Notes: a model not told the origin generated them from the letters alone. A stretch of DNA of 64,000 nucleotides from Chara braunii (GCA_003427395.1 BFEA01000265.1:480761-544760); one strand, 5' to 3'. Positions 22,976-35,523 are shown, numbered from the stretch's first letter. Made by a program: numbers and translations.

Positions 22976-23149
22976 TGTTGTCGGAGACTTGCTAACGTGT
23001 ATAAATAGGAGTCGTCGATACAGAATAAAGCCAATGCTTTGTTTAGATGGACTTTAGTGACACTTACGTTGAGAGGCAGGATCTCGTGGCCAACCTAGTT
23101 CATTAAGGACTGGTCGGATTTGTTAACTATAGATCCTAATGCATTCGAT

Positions 23150-23357
23150 AATCCATATTGTTGTGTATATGTCGGAGTTTTACCATGATGTAGGGTCACC
23201 TACATAGGGCAGACAGAGTGATAGTTTGATATTAGATGGAATGAGCATATGAGAAAGGCACAAACCGATGATAATACGACATCTCACTTCCACAGATGGT
23301 TGAAAAGTTTTGGGATACAGAACTATATACTGGTTCAAGGGAGACGAGATGTAGCGG
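23150..23357 (+). pseudogene. GIY-YIG endonuclease domain, 5' part (Penelope-like element)
   Basis: The plus-strand frame reads CVYVGVLP, a stop, CRVTYIGQTE, two stops, then FDIRWNEHMRKAQ and HRWLKSFGIQNYI. The paired YVG...TYIG strands and the downstream R..W.EH.. helix are the hallmarks of GIY-YIG nucleases, which nick target DNA for Penelope-like retroelements. The sequence is cut at 23357 by the LTR retrotransposon. The missing catalytic Glu segment resumes in the same frame at 39843 (CEDLYIRTWSPGLN). In-frame stops show it is dead. Because the endonuclease is followed, not preceded, by the long C-terminal part, the element resembles the green-lineage 'Chlamys' type with a permuted N-terminal endonuclease. 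That placement is inference. Confidence 0.75.
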
Positions 23358-26300
23358 TGTCGAGGGCATCGACTCCCGTCTTTTCACAAAGTGCGGGAGC
23401 CCTCCCGGCCATGTCATGGAAGAGTTAAACAATAAAAAAAACAAGAGAAACAACTTGGGGACGGCTCATAGATAATCCCACGAGCCGCCGAGACAGTCGT
23501 GGTCGCGGAGTCCCTTCGCCGCTTCAGATGGGTGCGCCAACTGAACATCCCGCGGTCCCTTACGACAAAATAGGTTTCAGCGGGGCATAAACTTTCTTCT
23601 TTAAGGGGTTGTCACCACCCGGGGCTTATCCCTACCAAGCTACTGACCCACGTGCGAGAGCTTTTAAATGCAATTGCTGAGGTGGGTCAACCGAGGGCGT
23701 TTGCTCGCTCGCTGTAGTATACGTATGCGCGATTAAAACGCCTATTGAACCAGGATGTCGTCCGTTCCTTAGGGCGCTGATCTCCTAAGAACGAAGTTGA
23801 TACCGATCGACCAGGACGGTCTCTATCAACCATGAAACCTACAAGTATCCTCATCCCCTTAGACACGAGTCGGAAGAAAGCTATATATTTATCGAAATGA
23901 GTCACTGTAATCAACATGAATATATATCCAATCTGAAATTATAACCGAAGGAAGCAAAATCATCATTAGATACATCCAATAACACAATATCAAAATAAAA
24001 TTCGACCACCCTAGGTCGAACTCCACAAAAATCATACAGCCGCTAACGAGGAGTTGACTTTCGACAATAACATAGATGCAGCCGACAAGTTCGTCGTATT
24101 GCCCCAATTTTGACTTGATGAGATCCACTGCTAAAGTCATTCATTTTATCCTATCGCCAACCTAAGATTAGGCACACACACACTCATCTTCATACGTTCT
24201 CAATCTTTTCGAATGACAGGCTACTTTGCGAATGATTCTTAATCAGGTGCATTGCTTTAAGTGTTACATACCTCTCGCTTTAGGAAGTGGTCGGGGTCCT
24301 CATCCTCCTCGGCCGGGCACAAGACTCAGATTTCAGAAGACAGGTCGTCTCCATCAAAACGACAAAGTACCCCCTGTAGAAACGGTCCACTCTGGGTCGG
24401 TAATAGAGTCAGCTCCTAAAGCGACGAACCCCCGCGCCAGATGCTTCCTGAAGAAAGAGAATGAGATCACCGCAAGTAGATTTTTTTTTGTTCCCATCCT
24501 CTCTTGCCCAAGGTAACTCAAATGAAAGGAGTTAGAAAAGAAAGAGAATAAGAACAATTTGGATAGATAAAAGTTATTAAGGATAGAAAACTACGTTCGT
24601 TTGACCTTATCTGCTTTATTTGAATCGAAATTGTTTTACGATGCGCAAAAAGTTAACATTTTTCTAAAACAACCATCCCTTTTTGGCATGCTTGAAGTAA
24701 AAAGAAGACTATCATTTTCTTTTTTTTCAAATAGGTATAATCAATCTCCTTCGCAAGCATCCTTCCACCTCCCTGCACACACAAAAACAACCATACGTCC
24801 AGAAAATTCAGCAACCCATACTCCCGTCAGATTCTATGTTTCACATGCATGACCACACACACTTTACTCAACCTTTTTTTTTTTAACGTTCAAAACAAAC
24901 AGAGTCAAGCAAAGTGTGGGTTCACATAGGTGTGAAAAGGAATCTGGGTCAATCAAGTGACCTTGAGTGAAGTGGTGTCGAACTCGCCCAGGCTCACTCA
25001 AGAAAACCAAGAAAGAATATACTTGTCGCTGATAAAACTGCAGTCCCAAGGCAAGTCTTAGGCCAACTGTTTGTCCCAATATATTCCCAACTCGCAAGTT
25101 CCACACGCGGTAGTCCCAGATCCTATGGCGGCAAGTCGCACGAGTCCGCCCAAATAAAATGTTGGTTCCAAAACAGTCCCAACTAGTTCCAAGCGGTCCC
25201 ACGTTCGTGCCAGTTAGTCCCAAGTGGTGCATATAAGTGTCCACTCATATCGAATGGTCCGCGTCAGTGCCAATTGGTACCGCGTGGTCCCAGGCGGTCC
25301 CACACTTTTCCTTTACACGTTCATATGATATCACTTGCCAAAATAACCTCCTTTGGTTCTCACAAAAAAATAAATGACCAGCCTCTCCTCGCTGGCACCA
25401 CCTGTCTTACTCACGCGTCCCACCTGTCCTGCTTGGCCAATGTAAGATGTAATTTTTTTGCTCACACAAGAGAAAAAATAAATAAATAACGTGCCGCCTT
25501 CTCGCCGGTTCCTAATCCCAAAAATGATATCCCCACTGACGTTGTCATTGACTTCCTGACACGTCAACACCTCCTGTCCACCTCGCACCGCCTGGCGGGA
25601 TCTAATTTTGGCAACATAATGCTGCGAAAATTAGTGTTTTTGGTGCCGGAAAATTTCGGCAGCACTTCCCCACAGTAGTGGAAATTCACCCTATCATAGG
25701 TCCGTCCCCCCTGTACCGTCGCCAGTAACTTTGACGTCCGCCGCTCGCCGCTGAAAAAATTCGGCAACATCTCCTCACGAATGTGGGAACGTGGCTTGCC
25801 GCAGATCCTTTCCACCGGTACCGCTGTTGACAGCCTAACCATTCGCTGCTTGCTGCTGTAAAATTTTGGCAACACTTTCCCACGAAAGTGGAAAAATGGA
25901 TGGCCAAGATTAATAAAATTTGGGCCCTAGGCCCAAATTTTACAGTGTTGCGTAACGGTAGTCCCACAGCGTCCCTGATTCAATCCCATTGGACCAACAC
26001 CAGCAAGAGGGGAGGGAAGAAGAGTGCTCCCTTCCTTGGCTATGATTGTCCAGCTCCTCTCGCGCTCCCCTGCAGACCTCCAACCTCCTCCCACATTGCC
26101 TCAGGCTGCCCCTTCAGCATCCTCGCAGCACACAAACGTGTTCGTCACACACTGGCATCACGAGTGCTTTATGTAGTGGCTGAGGAGAGATGGACGTCAC
26201 TCCAGCCCCTAGGCAAAATCGCGGGCTCTCAGTGAGCCCTTGATCTGGCCAAGATCGAGGGCTAATGTGGTCGCACCACAACCAAAACCTTAGTGGGGGC

Positions 26301-26834
26301 AGTTTCTTTAACTGCCCTCATTTTCTTTTTCTTTTCTTTTTTCCATCTTTCTCGGATTTTCAGCAGGTAGTTGGGATTTTGTCATTTTCAAAAGTGTTTT
26401 TCTTTCATTTTTCTGATAAGGGGTTGGAGAGATACAACCCCTTTGAGCTTGATGAATTTGGACCCTTTTTCCAGGGCAGATACATTGAGGAAAAGTTTGT
26501 ACTTAGCCTTTTTCCTTCATGACCCCTCAGATTCAGGCTCCCTCTAAAAACGGGAGCATGACAGTTACCTCTGGCAACTTCTGCCAGAGGTAGCACCATG
26601 TGAGGATAAGTGTCCTCTCATAAATAAAGAAAAAAGAAACAAAAATAAAATAAAATTAGAACTAAGTTTAACTCCACGTGCCTAGCCATTCTCTCGGCCA
26701 GGTTCATGCAGTTGCACGCAACCCCCCCCACCACCACCTTAGTTTACCCTCCCCTGAAAACGAGGAGGGCAGTTGTCAGGTTGGGAAAGGTACGACCTCC
26801 CCTCCCACTCCCTCGTTTTCTCCTTTTCCCTTCA

Positions 26835-27280
26835 GAGGTGCAAAAGGCAATACTTAGTATCAACCGCATTTTCGAGTTAGGAATAAGTAAAACGATGAGG
26901 GCCTCTAAAAGAGGCTACTTGATAAGACCACTCAGATTGTCAAATAATGAGGTACAAATTTGTAACATATGTGTTTGTTTTTCTTGGGTCGTTTCAACAA
27001 GTTTTTAATTGGTTCTTACGTCTCTTTCGAGATGAATAAATAAAAAACTCAATAAGTAAATAAAATACAATCGATTATCTACCCAAAATGAAATAAAGTC
27101 CCAAAGACAAAAGTATATTGTTTTTTTTCTAATANAGAAATATTTTTTTTNTGTTAATATAGGTTTATCAAATTTATCCGTAAGACTTTTTTTTTTTTTT
27201 TTTTTTAGTTATTTTNTTTTNTTTGNTTTTTTTTTTTTTNNTTTTTTTATTATAGGATACATATTGTTTATATAATATTG
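26835..27280. mobile_element. 446-bp insertion in left LTR
   Basis: Absent from the right LTR, where CCTTCAACCTCC is continuous at 38940. Here TTCA is present on both sides (26831-26834, 27281-27284). Contains T-rich sequence with seven unresolved bases (27135-27241). Family unknown. Confidence 0.6.
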
Positions 27281-27623
27281 TTCAACCTCCTTTTGGTTTC
27301 CGCGCGTGCACCGTTAGCCGCGAGATCCAAGATCTCGTGGCCTTAAATATTCGCCCTGAATGGAGTGGGGAGCCATTCTGCTCCGACACAGCCGAAAAGG
27401 TTATTCTTTTTAATCTTGAGGCTACAGCCTCGTTTCGTTTAATCTTCTCCCCCCCCTTTTTTTTATTTTATTTTTTTTTACGATTTTTAACTTATTTCGT
27501 TTCAGCCTTTGCTCGTTTTTCCTGTTGGCCGTGCCTCAACGGTCACAAACGGGGAAGAGAAAACAAAAAAAAACTATTAAAAAAAATCTAAAAACGAAAA
27601 AAAAAACAAAAAAAAAACGACCT

Positions 27624-28134
27624 ACCTGAGAAAACGACTGCCCGTTTTCAACCGGCGCCTACAGTCAGTTTGGGGACTCTAAGTCCCTTATCGCTCCTCC
27701 TAGCGCCATCTGACGGCTCGACTTAGTTTAGATTTTTTATTTTTTTATTTTTAGTAAGAATGTCGTTGGCATAAGCCAACGGCCATTACGACGCCTTGCT
27801 GGCGTTTTCCCTCCCTTCTTCGTCGTCGTAAGGACCCGAGTTCGATTCCCGTCGGGAAATCGAAAGAAATTGGGTAATTTCTCGATTTATGCGTGTCATC
27901 CTTGTGCAGGGCCATGCTGTATCAGCGCGACCGTTTTTTGCCGTGAGATCCGATGCTTATAAGATGGGCAACTCCAAAAAGGAGCTAGCCCAGGTAGTGT
28001 CTCGTAAGGCTCAATCCCAGCGTTTGTTGGGTGAAAGTCGAATGCGATACCTACGGGGGTAACTTCTATCACGGGAGCTGTACCTGCCGCCCTTCTATTT
28101 GAAGGGTTGCAGCCCAGTAGGTCGCCTACCCCCT
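27624..28134. other. 511-bp segment present only in left LTR
   Basis: Flanked by GACCT on both sides (27619-27623, 28135-28139), while the right LTR has a single GATCT at 39282-39286. This could be an insertion with a 5-bp target duplication, or a deletion in the right LTR at a short direct repeat. It carries a Pol III B-box-like GAGTTCGATTCCCGTCGGG at 27839, so a tRNA-derived SINE is possible. Confidence 0.55.
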
Positions 28135-28577
28135 GACCTAGGCAGGTGCAGTTTTCCTATCCCCTTCCAAGCCAGGCCGCCCCGCCAACCGGCGAACTGG
28201 GTTTGGTCTAGTAGGCCCGACAATTCACCCCTTTCATCTTGGGTTTGCCTTTGGATCCCCAACGTCCGTCTTTTAGAAACGACACGGTCCTCTGGCCGTG
28301 TTAGCCCTTCTCGCCATTGCCGGACCCCTGGCACGACTAATGTTTTATCCTTTTTGGGCCCTGAATCGTGCGACTGCTAAGCCGCACGACATCATTTTAC
28401 GTAGAATAGAAGTTAAAATTAATATTCCAATGACCGTATGTCCCTGCGGCCTCGCTAAACGTGAACTAAGGCCAGTCGTACCGCCACAATTGGATATGTC
28501 ATTACTCTTAAACGCCGCACGCGTCCAGACTAGGATTTATAGAAGTTTTAATGTCAGTCATAGGTTATAGTCTGAAT

Positions 28578-31114
28578 CATACATGCAAGCGCACGTTGTG
28601 CGCTGATTTGCGGACCTCGGGCGCTCAAGCGCACCCCACCGGCGTGGCACACGACCTGGGCGGCGCACGAAGGCCTAGGAACAAAAAAAAAAAAAAAAAG
28701 AGGTCGGGCGTCGTTTTATCCCTAGGCCGCCCCCCCGAGCAAAACTGGTATTGGGGCCGAAAAAAAACAATTAGCGGGTTGCGCTCAAGTGAGGCCTGAA
28801 ACGATTTCAAATTTCGTTTTGGGTTCGGGGGGGGCGTTTCCTATTTTTCGCAGGTCGATCTAGCAGGGCTTCGACATGCCGTTTACTCGTTGTTGCAGCT
28901 GCCTCCAGTCCACGCTGGGAAGCAGCGCCGTCAATCCCCGGCTATGAGCAGCGCCGACCTCCCCCTGCATTTGCATCATCACCGAGGCTAAGCTCTGGAG
29001 CGACCATCGCCGACTTTAACCCTCCTCCAAGGTGAGTTTTCACCAACCCTCCTGCCCTCCCTCGAACTCACCTCCTCCCCCTCCTCCTCCTCCATCTTCC
29101 CCTCCCTCCTCCTCCATCTCTCCTCCTCGTCTCGGTAGTGTCCTTTTTGTTTTTTTCCATAGTATCGGGTCTTGTACTGGAAGCTTTCATAGTATCTCGG
29201 GCTAGCTCCTGATCACCTCCTCGTCCCCTCCTCCATCTCTCCTCCTCCTCATCACTTTCTCCTTCACCTGTCCTCCTCATCCTCCTCCTTGTCAAGGTCT
29301 TATCATATTTTATTGTTTAAACTTCAATTTGTGTCGGTATCACATACTCTACCCTTACCGGTAGTCGTCCATCTTTCCTCGTGCTCCTCCTCCACACCTC
29401 CTCGTCCATCTTTCCTCTTCCATCTTTCCTCGTCCTCCTCCTCCGTCATTCCTCGTGAATCTTTCCTCCTCCATCTCTCCTCGTCCTCCTCCTCCATCCC
29501 TCCTCGTCCATATTTCCTCCTCCATCTCTCCATCTCTTCTCTGTTATCTCTTCATCTACTCTTCCGACCCCACCTCTCATCCTCCTTGTCACAGCCTCGT
29601 TACTTTTCCTTTTTTCTTTTTTTTTAACGAAAACTTTGAATTGCGAACTGTGATGGTATCTCGTCGTCCTCCTCCTCCTCCTGTCTCCTCGCCCTCCTCC
29701 TCCATCCCTCCTCGTCCATCTTTCCTCCATCTCTTCATCTCGCCTCCTCCACCTCTCATCCTCCTTGTCACCGCCTCGTCACCTTTTTTTTTTTTTTAAT
29801 GGAATTATGGAAACTTTGAAGTTAAATCTGTGATGGTATCTCCTATTCGTCATTGTCCTCCTCCTCCTCCTCCATGTCTCTTCATCCTTGTCCTACATCC
29901 CTCCTCGTCCATATTTCCTGTTCATCTCTCCATCTCTCAATCTCCCCTCCTTCACCTCTCATCCTCCTTGTCACGGCCTCGTCATTTTTTTTTTTTTTTT
30001 TTTTTTTTTTTTGACACTTCGAAGTTCGAACTGTGATGGTATCTCGCCGTCCTCCTCCTGCTCCTCCTCCTTCATCCCTCCTCGTCCATCTTTCCTCCTC
30101 CATCTTTCCATCTCCTCCTCCACTTCTCATCCTTCTCATCACGGTTCTATCACTTTTTTCTTTGTTTTAATGGAAACTTCTAAGTTCGAACTGTGATGGT
30201 ATCTCGTCCTCCTTATCGCGTTGTCGTTGTCGTCCTCCTTATCACGTCGTCGTCCTCCTCCATCTCTCCTCCTCCTCACCTCCTCCTTCTCATCCTCCTT
30301 CTTCATCCCTCCTTCTCCAGCTCCTCTTCTTCCTCCTCCATCTCGTCTCCACCTTGACACGCCCTCGTCACTTTGTTTCTTCTTTTTGCATGAAACTCTG
30401 AAAATCGAACTCCGATTGTATTTCCTCTTCCTCCTTCTTGTCACGTTGTCGTCGTCACTTCTTTTTCCATTGACATTTGGAAAAGCAATTGTTTCCGTTT
30501 GTGAAAGGCAGTCAATCGCTTTTTTTTCCCGTTTATGTTTTGCAAAAGCATTGAAGTGCTATTTTCGTGGATTTTTTGGGGGGGTAAGGGGCTACGAGGG
30601 GGTGGAATAAGGCTGATTTCATGGGGTTTCATGGGGTGAGAGGGCTAGGAGGGGAAGGGGGTGGGGGATATATTTCTCATAGTGGACGCAGGGCACGACT
30701 GAGTTCGTGGTTTCTCTTCTGCGTTTTTGTGTGCATTTCACGATGACGAGCCACATTTATGGTTCCGCTTTGATAAAGCGGCATGGCCATAAAGACGGGG
30801 TCCATGAAGGAGGGGTTCAGGCAGGTGCTGATCCATATGGCAAGGGTGACTGATGGCGGCAACAGTCTTCCTAGTGTGTCGAGTGTCGGTAGGGATAAAG
30901 GAAACGTGATTGCTGCATCCACCTTGCACTCATTATTTAAAAAAAAAAAAAAAAAAAACAGATTTCGGACACGATATGGCCGCACCTGACAGCATGTGGC
31001 CCCGTGCGCTTCTGTACGGTACGGGTACGAACTTGTACGGAGATTGGGGAGGTCTCGGACCGGACCTCGTACGGCGCACCGGACAGTGCGTCGCGCTATG
31101 CACTTGCAAGTATG
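28578..31114. mobile_element. Family B hAT-like element, 2537 bp
   Basis: Left end CATACATGCAAGCGCACG and the complement of the right end CATACTTGCAAGTGCATAG form inverted termini. Perfect 8-bp duplications GTCTGAAT sit at 28570-28577 and 31115-31122. The right LTR keeps the unoccupied site (GTTTGAATAAAC near 39717), proving insertion after LTR duplication. Subterminal regions are GC-rich like the 219-bp family member at 14333. No transposase-like frame is present. Most of the interior is a CT-rich tandem array. It is therefore a long non-autonomous derivative, mobilised in trans. Confidence 0.88.
29040..30445. repeat. CT-rich satellite-like array, ~165-215 bp units
   Basis: At least five units each contain GAACTGTGATGGTATCTCG (with variants at 29648, 29826, 30030, 30189, 30400), a TCCTCC/TCCATC pyrimidine tract, a GTCACGGCCTCGTCAC-type block, then a T-run and GGAAACTTTGAA. 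Reading frames of 90-130 codons through it are low-complexity artefacts. Confidence 0.8.
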
Positions 31115-31684
31115 GTCTGAATAAACTTATGGCAAACTTCAGTCTCATCAAGTCTCTCCGTTCAACGATAAAGTCAGACAGAGTCCGACATTGAAAAACC
31201 TGAGCAGATACCCTTATAAGGGTTTCTGCTCCGACAACATTCCTAGACCCTATTGAACGACGCTCGTGGTTTACCATCAAAATAAAAGGTTAGGATTCTT
31301 ATGAACTTTCCATGTGAAAGCATGAAACAGAATACACAACAATTCCAACAGTCGTCTGGATCTAAGTCAAAACTTTTCTTCCACCCGCAACCACTTAATA
31401 AATTTTTATCTTTTAGAAGGATACCAGAAACTCTCTGAGTAGTTCTAAAATGAATCCATTTGGTTGATACTATCATTTATCCAAAAAGGGCAGGATTAAC
31501 CCTTTTGGGTCTTTCGAGTCAGGATTAACCCCCTGACGGGTCTTTCGAAACATACCAACCTCATGGAAATTGTTCAAACAAAATCCGAATGACCCCAAAA
31601 TATGTATCTTACTCAATATCACACCTTAACTAAATAATAATTCACGTCCCTGTTTTTTTATCCATATAAGTCCTTGAAGAGTGC

Positions 31685-32475
31685 ACTGATCAAGACAGGT
31701 CTCCCTGTCGCAAGCAAACTCTTCAAAGGACAGTGAAGAACACTGATCCAGACAGATTTCGTTGTCGTAGACGAACTCCTCTATTTTAGAAAAAGAACAT
31801 TGATCAAGATGGTTACCTCGCGGTTGGTGAACTTTTCTCTCCATCATAAGAAAATGTCAATCAAGAGAAGTTTCTTTTCTACTCAAGTTGAGAACAAAAC
31901 TCTAATCAAGACATGTTTCCCTTCTACTTCAAGTTGAGAACAGAACGTTGATCAAAACGGCCTTGTCGCAGACGAACCGCTCTCTCATAAGAAAATGTCG
32001 ATCAAGACAGGTTTTTCTGCCACAGACAAGTTCCACTTTACTTCAAGTTGAGAACATAACTTTGATCAAGACAGGTTTCTCTGTCGAAGACAAATTGTTC
32101 TCTCTCAGAAGAAAATGTCGATCAAGACAGGTTTCCCTGCCGCAGACGAGTTCCTCTCTACTTCAACTTCTTAGAACACAACACCGATCAAGACAGGTTG
32201 CCCTGCCTCAGACGAACTGCTCTCAATTAATCTTTGAAAAAGATTTGATCAAAACAAATTGCTCTGACACAAATATACCTTTCAAAGATCGAGGAGAACT
32301 CTGATCAAAACAGGTTTCCCCGGCGCAGACGGACTCTCCATTCCAATCTTGAACAAAAGGTTAATCAAGACGGGTTGCCCCGTTGCAGACCTACTCCTTA
32401 AATTTCATTTGATGACAAAAATGAAGGAGAACGTCATTTAAGACAGGTCACTCTGTCACTGACGAACTCCTTTAT
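31685..32475. repeat. Minisatellite, ~60-bp unit, about 14 copies
   Basis: Units share GATCAAGACAGGTTTCCCTG followed by CCGCAGACGA.CTCCTCTC and a more variable A/C-rich spacer. Starts lie near 31688, 31741, 31801, 31950, 32000, 32063, 32121, 32187, 32303 and so on. Sequence and spacing drift more than in a recent array. It lies entirely within the retroelement interior, near its 3' LTR. Confidence 0.85.
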
Positions 32476-33447
32476 TCATCTTATATCATGCCAAATATTT
32501 TCGATCTTTTTGTGATATGCGCCAAGGAGTGGTGTAATCCTCTTTAAGATACCATCTCGACATCAAGCCCCGCTTTAAATTCGAGCCTCAACACATTCCC
32601 TCCAATTTCGATGTTGTGACCCTATCAATCGGCTAGTTAATCGAGTAGAACAACCCCACCTCCTACAACCGAGGTTAGTGAGACCTTGACTACGAAGGTG
32701 AGATGACTCTGCTCGACACGAGGTTAGATCACTATTGTGACTACTTCTTCCCTTGTAAAGAACAGTAGTCGCCTTTTTTATAAGCAATGTCTTCATATGA
32801 TCACAAGATCTTCCTCCCTTTCAATGATAGTGTAATCTATCTTCCTTAAACCACACATGATACAGAAGACAACATCCCGCTATGGATCAGGAGCACAGCT
32901 CCGGTGCGGGCCTCACTACTACCTACAGAGCTCACAGTTTTATCACACAAATATCATGTCATGATAGGAAACAAGACCTCAGGCTATATATTATACATAT
33001 CATATAGATAAAAAATGTACATCCAAAATCACATTCATAAGGCAAGCACGTCACCATCCCGGTCACGAGTTAGGTTGATCTAAAAAAAATATCACATATT
33101 TCTGCATTTGTCCACGATGACAAATACAACAACAAAATGTAATAATTTGAATCATGAGTCAGGACATGGATCAAAAATCATATTTAATATGCTCTTGTAG
33201 ACGTCTTAAACATTATTACATAAATAATGTAAGATATAATGAATTTCAATAACTTAAAGCAATATATTTATAGAATGGTCTCACCCAAAATTTGTTTATG
33301 AGAGAACGGAAATATAAAAAGTCATGATCTCACATAAACTTACAAAGTTTCATAAAAAAACTCAAGCCAGGAATTAAACGACTTATTTTTTCGTCGACTT
33401 TCGCTCCCTTACATCGACTCAAAATATATCCGACTTAAGCACATTTT

Positions 33448-34007
33448 TTACACATAATGTTCTTTCAATACTCTTTCCCCCTCTTCGCTCGCTGCACTTG
33501 TCGACCCGGAGACCTTGGAAGACTCCTTCTCCTGAGTAACTAGCGTCGAGAGGTCATTTGAGCAAATTTTCGTACTTTTTTTACTTAAAACGTGTTGATT
33601 TATCATTGGTTGTTTGCTTCCTTGCTTTTCTCGATGATGCTCATAACGTAAGTCTTTCTGAATATTTTTCACCATTCCTCTCACTTCTGATAACATTGAA
33701 ATGAGGGTTGAATCCCTCTTGCTTTTATTATTTGGACATTCCCCCTTAGACTGTAGCAAACGGAGTTGCAGACGAAGCACCTGATCAAAGTTTCCATTGT
33801 TGAAATTCGAACGAATCCTCGTCCAATCTGACTTGTCGATAACCCCACGGATAAGCTCCAGCTGCTCTGCCTCAGACATTTCTGTTTTTCCGTTAAACCC
33901 TTTAACCGACGAGCAGTCCTTTCATAGTCAAGAAAAAAATTATATTTTATTACGTTTGCATCCCGCTTTACATTCTTCAAATCTTTTAATGTTATCGATT
34001 TATCCAC
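33448..34007 (-). pseudogene. Gag-like coding remnant, distal part
   Basis: Two overlapping minus-strand frames (34007-33681 and 33879-33448). The first has FFLDYERTARRLKGLTE, the second begins MSEAEQLELIRGVIDKSDW and ends in a Ser/Glu/Lys-rich tail. Helical, charged content with a frameshift near 33880 fits a decayed structural protein. I do not recognise a defined domain. Confidence 0.45.
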
Positions 34008-34425
34008 GAGTTAAAACTTCTCTAACATGGCATCTCGAAACTCCAACCATTTTGATGCTTCGACTATTTTCTGGACTACATCCAAAATATTTTTTTTAAC
34101 ATATCTTAGACCTCGTTGCAACATTTACAATCATCCGATTTATTGACGGATGCAAGTTGCTCAAATTTCTTCAGAAAAGTGGAAACAAAGTTGTCATAAA
34201 AAAAATGGATTTTTATTTTTGGCAAACTTTTTCTCTCCGCATCTCGCTTCTCGAGGAGTTTAAATATTCTTTGGAGATTCAATATATCTCTATCTTGATG
34301 ATCACCTTCGCTTCCACTTTCTGCTACCTTTTCTCCTGGTCATGACAGAAAACCAGGCGGAACGTGAGTCTAACTCTATAAAGTCTAATTTGATTCCTTA
34401 ATCCTACTCCACATTCGTTCAAATA

Positions 34426-35219
34426 TTACACCTTTAATACTCCTCTTATCCCCTTCAACCAAGATGATTGGGGAGTTCCTCCAGTCAAACCAATCTCCTT
34501 CCTCATTTCTACTAACAATATTTTTTTCAGCATCCAATCCAATGTGAAGCGTCTACAAAATTTTATACTATGATATTTTATAGCACAAGACACGCAATTC
34601 AAAGATTTATAATAATTTATAGTTCGCCTCCTCCTTTCCTTCCTGCTTATCTGTTTGCTTTGTATACGAGTTGGCGACTTAATATCCAAAGCGGTCAGAG
34701 CATCTCACTGAAATCCACATGGTTTGATGCTTTCAACTCTTCTGTCCTGACGACTGTTCCTTGAACCCCGTGAACCAAGTTACTCGCAACCCTTTCAGCC
34801 TTAGTAAGTTTATGATAATGTTTTAACTGATCGCGCTCGTTACTGTCATCACTACTGAAATTTCTTTGCTTTTTCTTCCCTTTTCTATCTCGGGTTCCGG
34901 GTGACTCATAAAACTTAGCAATCATCAGTCTCTCGAAATTGTTCCAACTTTTGGTTTCAGAGACCAACTTTGCTACATCGTCACGCACGCCTATATGCAC
35001 TCATGATATCACTCCCTTCAAAATCATTTGCTCACTCCACTCATAAGTAGCAGCCAATTACTTAAAAATTGAAAAAAAATGTATAACATTATCTCCATTG
35101 AAAATCGAGACATCGATCTTAGGAGTTGTAGCCGCTCTTTCGTTTTTTTCTGCAAGCGTTTCAATTAACTTTTTGATTTTGTCCCAAAGACCGTTATTGA
35201 GTCCGCCATCTTTCGCCAT
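34426..35219 (-). pseudogene. Gag-like remnant with CCHC zinc knuckle
   Basis: Starts at ATG 35219 with MAKDGGLNNGLWDKIKKLIE, a helical N-terminus, then IDVSIFNGDNV, similar to the F.G..V..FL segment that opens the capsid region of many Ty3-type Gags. Stops occur near 35060 and 35000, after which 34695-35000 stays open (KSWNNFERLMIAKFYESPG). A further frame, 34689-34426, contains CVSCAIKYHSIKFC, an exact CX2CX4HX4C nucleocapsid knuckle (about 34555-34596) after a basic stretch RKERRRR. Gag packages element RNA into virus-like particles. Stops and frame changes show the copy is dead. No pol follows. Confidence 0.6.
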
Positions 35220-35523
35220 CTCGTTACGAGAAAATCAACCTGCAAGTGATAAGGCGTAAAGGTAAGAAGCCAAAATGATTTGCATGGTCTACCAAATATC
35301 AACTTACAAAATCGTTGTCAAATTTTTCTACTGTTCCGTCGAGGTGAGTGGAAGATAATCAATTTATATATTGTTCTCTAAGGGAGTAGCGCTAATAAAT
35401 GAAGATAGATCTAATTATTTTTTAAAGGTAGGTTTGATAACAAATCGTCATCATGCATGTTTTCAAAAGATGTTAGTTTGAAATCAAAATAATTTACTAA
35501 AATACCCGAGTGTCATTCCGCTA

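Larger units (their letters stand above)
23358..31236 (-). repeat. Left LTR (3' LTR in minus sense), 7879 bp with insertions
   Basis: Aligns end to end with the right LTR once three insertions are removed: 26835-27284, 27624-28139 and 28578-31122. The residual length of about 4.37 kb is close to the 4272 bp of the other copy. Shared landmarks include GGGCCCTAGGCCCAAATTT at 25921, the GTCCCA-rich tract at 25040-25310, and CTGCCCTCATTTT after 26310. Confidence 0.87.

Noticed and set aside
29289-30610. Ser/Pro- and Arg/Glu-rich frames on both strands
   Set aside because: They are translations of the TCCTCC array and have no independent coding support.
31237-31270. Primer-binding site or polypurine tract beside the left LTR
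   Set aside because: Neither TGG-type tRNA complementarity nor a purine run is present in either orientation.
31685-32475. Regularly spaced repeats resembling a CRISPR array
   Set aside because: Repeats and spacers both drift and the spacers resemble each other. It lies inside a eukaryotic LTR element and no cas genes are present, so it is a minisatellite.
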